Shown here piece by piece: positions 33,452 to 40,847 of a stretch of 64,000 bases of DNA (the first letter of the stretch is position 1; each line of letters opens with the position of its first letter). A model generated the notes under the pieces. It saw only the letters and a program-made list of their open reading frames with translations, was not told the DNA's origin and made no database searches. The stretch is from assembly GCF_009733595.1 (NCBI RefSeq), contig NZ_WOFH01000012.1, forward strand, positions 62,001 through 126,000, read 5' to 3'. The position numbers and the translations under genes are program-made. Source of the DNA: Actinomadura litoris. Its GTDB lineage: Bacteria > Actinomycetota > Actinomycetes > Streptosporangiales > Streptosporangiaceae.

Positions 33452-35167
33452 TCAGCCGAACAGACCGCCGAGGAGCCCGCCGAGGATCTCGCCGACGCCG
33501 CCCGCGATCTCACCGGCGACATCGCCCGCGACGTCCCCCATGACGTTGCCCGCGACCTGGCCCGCGACATGGCCGGCCACCTGCCCGGCGTAGCCGCCGA
33601 TGGCGTTCCCGAACGCGTCCACGGGGACGCCGGCCGCGTACCCCGCCACGTTCTGCGCGAAGCCCGCGGCGCCTATCGCGGCGTCCCCCATGGCGCCGAC
33701 CGCCATGCCTCCCGCGATGCCCGCCGCCGCGGCGCCTCCGACCAGCCCCGCCGCCGCGACACCGCGGCCGTGGTGGCCCCGGTATCCGTGGTGGCCGGGC
33801 GGGCCGTGGTGCATGGGGACGGGAGGCGGCCCCGGATGTCCATGCGCGGGCGGATAGGGCGCCGCGCCGGGGCCCGGAGGAGCGGGCGGGGGCGGCCCCG
33901 GAGGCGCGTACGGAACCGCGCCGCCCGGCGCCGGCGGCGGAACGGCCCCCGGCATCGGCGCATGCCCTGGCGCGGCGGGAGGCGGAAAGCCGGGGCCGGA
34001 CGGAGCGTGCCCAGGGGCGGGCGGATATCCGGGCGCGTTCCCGAAACCGGGCCCGGGAGCCGGCGGGGCACCGTGCGGTGGCGCGTGCCCCGGCGGGGGC
34101 GCGAGTCCTGGGGGAGGGGCGTGCCCCGGTGTCGGGCCGGGCGGAGGAGCGTGGCCGGGCGTGTGCATGGGGGCCGGGGACTGCCCGGGGGCGGGCGCGG
34201 GAGGCGGGAACTGGGCGTTGCCCGGCTGCCCGTACTCGGCCGGGCCGCCATAGGCCGCCGCGGGCTGCTGCCGTCCAGGCTGCCCAGGAGGAGGCGGGAA
34301 ATGGCCTCCGGGGGGCGGAAGAGGCGCCTGCCCATGGGCGGCCTGCCCCGGAGGCGGCCCGCCGTATGCGCCACCCGCCCCTCTGGGGGCATGCGACGAC
34401 GCGGCGCGCGGCAGAGCGGCGGCGGCCTCAAGCCACCGGCCTATCTTGGCGTTCCAGTCCGTCTCGGCGGCCTCGGCGTGCCCCACCTGGAACACGCCGA
34501 ACGACTCGTCCGAGGGGGCGGAGCGCTCCTCCGCGCGCAGCACGAAGGCCATGCTGCGCGGGCTGGCGACGAAGCTCAGCCCGACGCTGTCGAGCCGCCC
34601 CTGGTAGGCGGGCGGCGGCGCGAGGTGGATCTCCTGGTGGAACGGCAGCTGCTGGGAGACCCCGCGCAGCTTGGACGACTCGAACGTCACGTTCGAGATC
34701 TGGAACCCGAGCCGCGCGATGGAGGCGAGCACCCACTGCTGGGACTCCAGCGGCTCCACCGAGATCGGGTCGACGTCCCCCGGGTCGGGCTGGCCCTTGG
34801 CGTCCACCTCGGTGCACATCCCGATGGTGAACCCCGGCAGCTCGTGCCCGAGGACGGTCGTGAACGGCAGTTCGTAGGGCAGCGGGATCGAGAACGCCAT
34901 GTCGCGCTGCCGCCCGGCCTCCAGGGTGAAGCCGCGGGTGAGCGCGCCCCGGTAGACCTCGGGCCCGGCGGTCTCGCCGCCGTAGCCGTTCTGCATGCGC
35001 GGCATCAGCGCCAGCGTCACGTGGCGGATCTCCACGGGACGGTCGCCGCCGCGCAGGTGCACCTTCCCCGCCACGACACCGCCGGGCCGGCAGTTCGGCT
35101 CGGAGAGGATCGTGTCGACGGAGGGTCCCCCGGCTCCGTACCCGCCTGCCATCCGCCCGTAGGACAC
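33452..35167 (-). CDS. Spo0M-like sporulation protein with Pro/Gly-rich tail
   Basis: 571-aa protein. Residues about 1-245 form an arrestin-like Spo0M (sporulation-control) domain: VDTILSEPNCRPGGVVAGKVHLRGG, EIRHVTLALMPRM, FSIPLPYELPFTTVLGHELPG. Spo0M proteins of Bacillus and actinomycetes are soluble and act in sporulation or cell division. The rest is unusual: about 180 residues of PGHAPPPG-like repeats, then a His/Gly segment, then a C-terminal stretch of about 110 residues with alternating small residues and a glycine-zipper look (GGAAAAGIAGGMAVGAMGDAAIG). GTG at 35167 with AGAGGAA upstream. It may be membrane-associating; function of the tail is unknown. Confidence 0.82.
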   Translation of the reverse strand: MSYGRMAGGYGAGGPSVDTILSEPNCRPGGVVAGKVHLRGGDRPVEIRHVTLALMPRMQNGYGGETAGPEVYRGALTRGFTLEAGRQRDMAFSIPLPYELPFTTVLGHELPGFTIGMCTEVDAKGQPDPGDVDPISVEPLESQQWVLASIARLGFQISNVTFESSKLRGVSQQLPFHQEIHLAPPPAYQGRLDSVGLSFVASPRSMAFVLRAEERSAPSDESFGVFQVGHAEAAETDWNAKIGRWLEAAAALPRAASSHAPRGAGGAYGGPPPGQAAHGQAPLPPPGGHFPPPPGQPGRQQPAAAYGGPAEYGQPGNAQFPPPAPAPGQSPAPMHTPGHAPPPGPTPGHAPPPGLAPPPGHAPPHGAPPAPGPGFGNAPGYPPAPGHAPSGPGFPPPAAPGHAPMPGAVPPPAPGGAVPYAPPGPPPPAPPGPGAAPYPPAHGHPGPPPVPMHHGPPGHHGYRGHHGRGVAAAGLVGGAAAAGIAGGMAVGAMGDAAIGAAGFAQNVAGYAAGVPVDAFGNAIGGYAGQVAGHVAGQVAGNVMGDVAGDVAGEIAGGVGEILGGLLGGLFG

Positions 35168-35277
35168 CGGCTGTTCCTCTCTCCGAACCGCGGGGGCCGT
35201 CCCCCGCACATGTCAGACGGAATCCACCATGCCATCGGTTCGCATGGTGTTTCACCATCCGGGCCAAGGCACTTCCC

Positions 35278-35401
35278 GGCGGCTCGCGTCTCGCGCCCGC
35301 CCGGCGGGTGCGGTGTCGCCCCGCCGCCCTTCCGGCGGGGCTCGCCTCCGGCGCCGCCCCACCGGTCAGGGCACGCGCCCGCGCGGCGGTCGAGGCCGCC
35401 G
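35278..35401. repeat. Intergenic palindromic repeat, copy 2
   Basis: Second copy of the element at 3738-3862. It has an 8-bp hairpin CCCCGCCG-CCCTTC-CGGCGGGG at 35319-35340 in the position where copy 1 has CATCGC-TTC-GCGATG. In copy 2 the second hairpin has one mismatch (CGGCGGGGC / GCCCCACCG). It lies after the M16 peptidase gene end (minus strand) and before the Spo0M gene. Confidence 0.75.
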
Positions 35402-35436
35402 CGGAGGACACCCCGAGCGCGGCGGACGCGCGGCGG

Positions 35437-36798
35437 TCACTCCTCCTTGGCGGTGACGGTGACCGGCGCGTATCCGAGCTTCTCCAGCGGCTCGCGGATC
35501 TGCGCGGCGTCGCCCACGGCGATGACGGTCAGCGCGTCGGTGTCGACGTGCTTGCGGTAGGCGCGGGCCACGCCGTCGGGGGTGGAGGCGCGGACGGCGG
35601 CCAGGTAGGCGCTGGGGTACTCCTGGCCGAGCCCGTTGGCGGCCGCGTCGGCGAGTTCTGCCGCGACGGCGCGCGACGTCTCGTACTCGGCGGGCGCGCG
35701 GTCGGCCAGGGCGCGCACGGACGCGCCGTGCTCCTCGGCGTCGATGCCGCGCGACACCACGCCGCGCAGCTCGGTGAGCGCGTCGGTGACGGCGTCGGCG
35801 GTCACCTCGGTGTGGACGGCGCCCTGCGCGATGAACAGCCCGCAGTGCCGCATGCGCAGCAGCCCGGCCCGCATCCCGTAGGTGTAGCCCTTCTCCTCGC
35901 GCAGCACCGCGTTGAGGCGCGAGGTGAGGCCGCCGCCCAGCACGTGCGAGGCGACCATCAGCGACGGCCAGTCGTGGTGGGAGCGGTCGGGGACGCCGTG
36001 GCCGATGCTCAGGTAGGTCTGCACGGAACCGGGGCGGTCGACCACGACGATCCGGGCGGCCGACTCGGGCATGATCCTGTCGGCGGTGCGGAGCGGGCCG
36101 CCGGTGCCCGCCCAGCCCGTGAGCGCGCCGGAGAGCGCCGCGTCGGCGTCGACCCCGGCCAGGTCCCCGGCGACGACGGCGGTGGCCTCGGCGGGCACCA
36201 CGGCCTCGTAGAACGCCCGGACGTCGGCGCCCTCGATCCGGCCGACGGACTCGCGCGAGCCGCCGGTCGGGCGGGACGCGCGGGCCTCCGCGGGGAACAT
36301 GACCGCGCGCAGCTCGCGGGCCGCCCGCGAACCGGGGTCGGCGTCCTCCTGCGCGATCTCCTCCAGCCGCTCGCGGACGAGGCGGCGGACGTCGGCGTCG
36401 TCCAGCGCGGGCCGCCGCACGACCGAGGAGAACAGCTCCAGCGCCTCGGCCAGCCGCGTCACCGGGACGTCCAGCGCGATCCGCAGGGCCGTGAGGTCGG
36501 CGGCGGCGTACAGGCTCGCGCCGAGGCGCTCGAACGCCGCGGTCAGCGCGGTGCCGCCGCCCGGCTCGGTGCCCTCCAGCAGGGCGCGCGCGGCGAGCGT
36601 CGCGACGCCGTCGGAGCCCTCCGGCTCGCGTCCCGCACCCGAGTGCAGGACGAGCCGGACCGCCGCCAGCCGGCGTCCGGGCAGGTCGACGCGGAGGGTC
36701 GCCGGACCCGCGGGCACCCGTCCCGCCTCGCCGGCCGGGAACGCCCACGCGGGGACCGGCCCCGGGACGGGGCGGGGCTGCAAGGACAGAGCGCTCAC
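35437..36798 (-). CDS. M16 family peptidase-like subunit, non-catalytic
   Basis: 453-aa M16 (insulinase/processing-peptidase) fold. The HXXEH zinc motif of active M16 subunits is absent; the matching position reads DGVATLAARALLEG. It keeps an Arg...Tyr pair in the motif LREEKGYTYGMRAG, which in paired bacterial M16B enzymes helps the partner's active site. This is the expected inactive partner of the gene just upstream, with which it overlaps as GTGA (GTG at 36798, GGAGG upstream). The two probably form a heterodimeric peptidase. Soluble; substrate unknown. Confidence 0.85.
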   Translation of the reverse strand: MSALSLQPRPVPGPVPAWAFPAGEAGRVPAGPATLRVDLPGRRLAAVRLVLHSGAGREPEGSDGVATLAARALLEGTEPGGGTALTAAFERLGASLYAAADLTALRIALDVPVTRLAEALELFSSVVRRPALDDADVRRLVRERLEEIAQEDADPGSRAARELRAVMFPAEARASRPTGGSRESVGRIEGADVRAFYEAVVPAEATAVVAGDLAGVDADAALSGALTGWAGTGGPLRTADRIMPESAARIVVVDRPGSVQTYLSIGHGVPDRSHHDWPSLMVASHVLGGGLTSRLNAVLREEKGYTYGMRAGLLRMRHCGLFIAQGAVHTEVTADAVTDALTELRGVVSRGIDAEEHGASVRALADRAPAEYETSRAVAAELADAAANGLGQEYPSAYLAAVRASTPDGVARAYRKHVDTDALTVIAVGDAAQIREPLEKLGYAPVTVTAKEE

Positions 36799-38054
36799 GA
36801 CGACGTACCTCCGTAGGTCAGGGCGGTGCGGGCGCCGGGCGCGAGCCAGCGGGACGCCATCTCCTGGATGGCCTCGCCCCTGACGGCGGCGGCGCGTCCG
36901 GGGGCGGTGAAGACCCGGGCCGGGTCGCCGAACTGGGTGGCGTTCTGGGAGAGCGCGTTGGCGAGCCCGGTGACGGTCTCGGTCTGCTCCAGGAAGCCGC
37001 GCTCGGCCTGCGCGGTCGCCCGCGCGGTCTCGTCGGCGTCGGGGCCGGACGCGGCGAACCGCTCCAGCTCCTCGTCCAGCACGGCGGCGATCTTGTCCGG
37101 TTCCGGCCCGACCGCGTCGACGATCGCGAGGGACTGCCCGGACGCCAGCCGGGTCACCCCCGCCCACACCTCGGTGGCGATCTGGTCGCGGCGCACCATG
37201 CGGTCGTAGAGGCGCGACCCGGAGCCGCCGCCCAGGATCTCCACCGCGAGCTCCGCCGCCTCGATGTCGTCCCCGCCGTCGGTGGGGAGCGTGAACATCG
37301 CGAAGTAGGCGGGGGAGGGGACCTCCTCGTCGAGCGCCTCCCCGCGGATGCCCGTCAGCGGCCCGAGCGTCCCCGGACGCGCGGGCGGCTTCTCCGGCCC
37401 CGCCGGGATGCCGCCGAAGTACCGCTCCACCGCCGCCAGCGTCGCGTCGGCGTCGACGTCCCCGACGACCGACAGCACGGCGTTCCCCGGCGCGTACCAG
37501 GTGGTGAAGAAGTCGATGCAGTCCTGCAGCGTGGTCGCGTCCAGGTCGTCCATGGAGCCGATGGGGGTGTGCGCGTAGGGGTGGCCCTCGGGGAAGGTCA
37601 GCGCGCACAGCCGCTCGAACGCGGTTCCGTAGGGCTGGTTGTCGTAGCGCTGGCGCCGCTCGTTCTTCACCACGTCGCGCTGGTTGTCGAGGTTGGCCTG
37701 GGTGAGCGCGGCGGGCAGCGTGCCCATGCGGTCGGCCTCCAGCCACAGGGCCAGTTCCAGGTGGCTGACGGGGACGGTCTCGTAGTAGTTGGTGCGCTCG
37801 AAGGAGGTGCTGGCGTTGAACGCCGCACCCGCGCTCTCCAGCAGCGCGGCGTGCTCGCCCTCGGCGACGTTCGCCGAGCCCTGGAACATCAGGTGCTCGA
37901 AGAGGTGGGCGAGCCCGGTCCGGCCGGCGTGTTCATGCCGTGAGCCGACGCCGTACCAGAGGTTCACGGCGGCCAGCGGTACGACATGGTCCTCGCAGAC
38001 CACCACGCGCATGCCATTGCCGAGCGTGTGCTCATGCAGCGGCTGTTCTGCCAC
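36795..38054 (-). CDS. M16 family zinc metallopeptidase, catalytic subunit
   Basis: 419-aa M16 peptidase. The inverted zinc motif HLFEH (HXXEH) is present with the following MFQGS, and the third ligand glutamate lies about 75 residues on, in the region NYYETVPVSHLELALWLEADRM and onward. GTG at 38054 is set by GGGAG seven bases upstream; 35 codons of open frame before it do not look coding. It is the first gene of a two-gene operon with the non-catalytic M16 subunit. No signal peptide, so it acts in the cytoplasm. Such pairs trim short peptides; target unknown. Confidence 0.9.
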   Translation of the reverse strand: MAEQPLHEHTLGNGMRVVVCEDHVVPLAAVNLWYGVGSRHEHAGRTGLAHLFEHLMFQGSANVAEGEHAALLESAGAAFNASTSFERTNYYETVPVSHLELALWLEADRMGTLPAALTQANLDNQRDVVKNERRQRYDNQPYGTAFERLCALTFPEGHPYAHTPIGSMDDLDATTLQDCIDFFTTWYAPGNAVLSVVGDVDADATLAAVERYFGGIPAGPEKPPARPGTLGPLTGIRGEALDEEVPSPAYFAMFTLPTDGGDDIEAAELAVEILGGGSGSRLYDRMVRRDQIATEVWAGVTRLASGQSLAIVDAVGPEPDKIAAVLDEELERFAASGPDADETARATAQAERGFLEQTETVTGLANALSQNATQFGDPARVFTAPGRAAAVRGEAIQEMASRWLAPGARTALTYGGTSS

Positions 38055-38245
38055 GGAGCGCTCCCGTCCAATCGATGGGTCGGCTGGTGCACAGCTCCGC
38101 GCGCTTCGGTGGGACTTGGGTGGCAGGGCCCCAGGCGGCGGGCTTGATCTCTGTCTCACCGTACCGGGTGCGCGGCCCTCGACGGGGCGGGGAGTGGCGG
38201 CTCGGGAGGGCTCGGAACGGCTCGGCGCGCGCCCCGGAGGGAAGA

Positions 38246-38599
38246 TCAGTGCGCGGCGGACTCGTGCGCCGCGATCGCCTCGTCCAGCGAGTTGTGCAGA
38301 ACGAAGATCTTGGTGAGCTGGGTGACGTGGAAGACCCGGCGCACCCGGTCGTTCACCCCCATGAACGACATCGAGCCGTCACGCGCCCGCAACCGGTGGT
38401 ACACGCCCACGAGCACGCCGAGGCCGGTGGAGTCGAGGAACGTCACCTCGCCGAGGTCGACGACCAGGTGCACCCCGCCGTCGTCGATGATGCCGAGCAG
38501 CGCCTCCCGCAGCCGGGGGCTCGTGAAGACGTCGATCTCGCCGCTGATCTTCACGACCGTGACGCCCTTCTCGACGCGGTGTCCGACGGCGAAGTCCAC
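38246..38599 (-). CDS. STAS anti-sigma factor antagonist
   Basis: 117-aa STAS-domain protein of the RsbV/SpoIIAA class. The phosphorylatable serine is Ser57 in VTFLDSTGLGVLV. In a partner switch, the unphosphorylated form binds the kinase/anti-sigma and frees a sigma factor; SpoIIE phosphatases reset it. GTG at 38599 with AAGGAG six bases upstream. The downstream genes include an HATPase kinase 110 bp away on the same strand, its likely partner. Confidence 0.9.
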   Translation of the reverse strand: MDFAVGHRVEKGVTVVKISGEIDVFTSPRLREALLGIIDDGGVHLVVDLGEVTFLDSTGLGVLVGVYHRLRARDGSMSFMGVNDRVRRVFHVTQLTKIFVLHNSLDEAIAAHESAAH

Positions 38600-38708
38600 C
38601 GTTGCTCCTTCTCTGCGGTCGTCCGGGGGAAGGCCCCCATACCCGATGGGCCCCTGGTTACTCCCGCGTGGCTCCTGCCCCAAGGACGGCGGGCGCCGCC
38701 TCGATGTC

Positions 38709-39326
38709 TCAGGGACAGCGGAACAGCGCCCAGACCACCTTCCCCTGGGGCAGCGTCCGCCAGCCCCAGCGGACGCTGAAGGACTCGACCAGGTGGAGGC
38801 CGCGTCCGGTCTCGGCGATGTAGTCGGGCTCCTTGCGCCGGGGCGCGGCCTGGCTGGAGTCCATGATCCCGCACAGCAGCCAGGGGCGCTCGTGGCGGAG
38901 GCGCAGCCGGATGGCCGGCGGCGCCGAGCCCAGCGGGTCGGCCGGGTCGTCGCACACGCCCTCGCGGTGTACGTCGTCGCCCGGCCGCCCGCAGGCCGTC
39001 CTGCCGCTGTGCCTGAGCGCGTTGGTGACGAGCTCCGAGACGACGAGCCCCACGTCGTCCGACAGGACGCGCGCTCCCCACTCGACGAGCCGGGAGACGG
39101 CGAAATGACGTGCTTCGGTGACCGACTCCGGGTCGGGCTGGACGGTGAAGGAGACCGTGGGACGTGCCAATTCCGTCAGCGTCGTGAGCGCCCTGTCCAG
39201 TTCGGGAGGCAGGTCGCTCGACTCCGGCACGGGTGTCGAGCGCACGGCGATGTCCCGTGGCTCGGCCGGCCCCACGAGGGGGCCGAGCTCCCACCGCGTG
39301 TCGTCGTGCGCGTGACGTGACGTCAT
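38709..39326 (-). CDS. ATP-binding anti-sigma-type serine kinase (HATPase)
   Basis: 205-aa protein with a GHKL ATPase domain (about 60-205): N-box LVVSELVTNALRHS (95-108), G1-like GIMDSS and G2 ETGRGLHLV. Proteins of this type phosphorylate STAS antagonists or act as anti-sigma factors. It contains an additional loop of about 30 residues between N-box and G1 (DDVHREGVCDDPADPLGS). Divergent from an XRE regulator followed by a DUF397 gene. This three-gene arrangement is that of WhiJ/AbaA clusters. The STAS gene lies just downstream on the same strand. Confidence 0.87.
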   Translation of the reverse strand: MTSRHAHDDTRWELGPLVGPAEPRDIAVRSTPVPESSDLPPELDRALTTLTELARPTVSFTVQPDPESVTEARHFAVSRLVEWGARVLSDDVGLVVSELVTNALRHSGRTACGRPGDDVHREGVCDDPADPLGSAPPAIRLRLRHERPWLLCGIMDSSQAAPRRKEPDYIAETGRGLHLVESFSVRWGWRTLPQGKVVWALFRCP

Positions 39327-39420
39327 TCCCCGGACCCCGCAGAGTGATCTCGTTGTGCAGCCGTGGCTCGGAAGTCTCGTGCGTTATCCTGCGCATCGTA
39401 GCGTGCGAATGCAAGGCCCA

Positions 39421-39432
39421 ATGCACGTGCAT
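39421..39432. promoter_or_regulatory. Perfect palindrome between ATPase and XRE genes
   Basis: ATGCACGTGCAT, a perfect 12-bp palindrome, in the 225-bp divergent region. TGCGAATGCA lies 20 bp to its left as a partial copy. It is a candidate binding site for the XRE regulator. No clear -10 box could be assigned in the region. Confidence 0.45.
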
Positions 39433-39551
39433 CTGAGTTCGGAAGGGTGTGGGGCGGCGCGGATGCACGCGGGCGATCGGAGGTAACCGCAGGACACGGA
39501 GGCCAGTGGCACACTAGGTTCGCTGTCCGCCGAATAGCCGGGAGGTTGGGC

Positions 39552-40418
39552 GTGACTCCAGAGACGCCGGGAAGCGGGTCGACGGTCCGTCGGATCCTGC
39601 TCGGGTCGCAGCTTCGCCGTTTGCGCGAGGAGAAGGGCGTGACCCGTCAGGACGCCGGCTACGTCATCCGCGCGTCGGAGTCGAAGATCAGCCGTCTGGA
39701 GCTCGGGCGGGTCAGCTTCAAAGAACGAGACGTGGACGACCTGCTCACGCTGTACGGCGTCGGCGACAAGACCGAGCGCGAGGCGCTGCTGCAGCTGGCG
39801 CGGGAGGCCAACACCCCCGGCTGGTGGCACCGGTACAACGACGTTCTGCCCAACTGGTTCCAGACCTACGTCGGTCTGGAGGAGTCGGCGGCACTGATCC
39901 GCACGTACGAGCTTCAGTTCGTCCCAGGACTGCTGCAGTCGGAGGGGTACGCGCGGGCGGTGATCCGCCTGGGCAACGCCGGGGCCGCCGAACACGAGAT
40001 AGACCAGCGCGTCGAGTTGCGCCTGCAACGCCAGGAACGCCTCACGGGCCCGGACGCTCCGCGCCTGTGGGCGGTACTGGACGAAGGGGCGCTCCGGCGT
40101 CCCATCGGCGGACCGGAGGTGATGCGCGGTCAGTTCGAGCACCTCATCGAGATGTCCAAGCTGCCCAACGTCACCATCCAGATCATGCCGTTCAGGTTCG
40201 GTGGGCACGCCGCCGAGGGAGGGGCCTTCACGATCCTGCGCTTCCCCGAGCAGGACCTGCCGGACGTGGTTTACGTCGAGAACCTCACCGGCGCGATGTA
40301 CCTGGACAAGCGCGACGACGTCGACACCTACCTGCAGGCGATGGAACGCCTCTGTGTCGACAGTGCGACCCCGGAGCGCACGGTCGAGCTTCTCGGTGAT
40401 CTTCTCAGAGAGACATGA
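39552..40418 (+). CDS. XRE-family DUF5753/WhiJ-like regulator
   Basis: 288-aa DNA-binding protein. The N-terminal helix-turn-helix (about 15-75) is LGSQLRRLREEKGVTRQDAGYVIRASESKISRLELG. The C-terminal DUF5753 domain (about 95-280) has TPGWWHRYND and IRTYELQFVPGLLQSEGYARAV. This combination is the most common regulator type in Streptomyces-like genomes, and members such as WhiJ act in developmental control. GTG at 39552 with GGAGG six bases upstream. It overlaps the DUF397 gene by four bases (ATGA). Confidence 0.92.
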   Translation: MTPETPGSGSTVRRILLGSQLRRLREEKGVTRQDAGYVIRASESKISRLELGRVSFKERDVDDLLTLYGVGDKTEREALLQLAREANTPGWWHRYNDVLPNWFQTYVGLEESAALIRTYELQFVPGLLQSEGYARAVIRLGNAGAAEHEIDQRVELRLQRQERLTGPDAPRLWAVLDEGALRRPIGGPEVMRGQFEHLIEMSKLPNVTIQIMPFRFGGHAAEGGAFTILRFPEQDLPDVVYVENLTGAMYLDKRDDVDTYLQAMERLCVDSATPERTVELLGDLLRET

Positions 40419-40699
40419 TGCTCCAGACCCAGCACGGCCAGACCAGGGCCGGTCACGACGACTACGACAACGGGATGCCCGCCACCAAGCTCCAAGGCGC
40501 GCGGTGGCTGAAGTCCCGGCGAAGCAACTCCCAGGGGAACTGCGTCGAGATAGCGGAGCTGCCCGGCGGGCAGGTCGCGATGCGCAACTCCCGCCATCCC
40601 GAGGGCCCCGCCCTCATCTACACCCGCCCTGAGATAGAGGCGCTCATCCTTGGAGCCAAGGACGGCGACTTCGACCATCTCATCGCCTCCCGTAACTGA
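40415..40699 (+). CDS. DUF397 family small protein
   Basis: 94-aa protein of the DUF397 family: GARWLKSRRSNSQGNCVEIAELPGGQVAMRNSRHPEGPALIYTRPE is the hallmark. DUF397 genes sit next to XRE-DUF5753 regulators and the pair is thought to form a regulator/antagonist set in development. Two ATGs in tandem at 40415 and 40418; the first overlaps the XRE stop. Cytoplasmic. Confidence 0.92.
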   Translation: MMLQTQHGQTRAGHDDYDNGMPATKLQGARWLKSRRSNSQGNCVEIAELPGGQVAMRNSRHPEGPALIYTRPEIEALILGAKDGDFDHLIASRN

Positions 40700-40804
40700 C
40701 ACCCGGAAAACCGCCAACGGAACGCCGCCACAGCGCGGCTCGTCGCACGCGGCGGGTCGACTCCGGTCCACCGAACGTCGACCCGTCCGCTCCGCAGAAA
40801 CAGA

Positions 40805-40833
40805 GGCCACCCCGGCGCGAGGGTGGCCTTTTT
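40805..40833 (+). terminator. Canonical rho-independent terminator
   Basis: Stem GGCCACCC (40805-40812) with GGGTGGCC (40821-40828), loop of eight, followed directly by TTTTT (40829-40833). It is about 105 bases after the DUF397 stop and 15 bases from the kinase stop, so it stops the rightward transcript before the convergent kinase gene. Confidence 0.85.
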
Positions 40834-40847
40834 CCGTTCCCTCCGAG

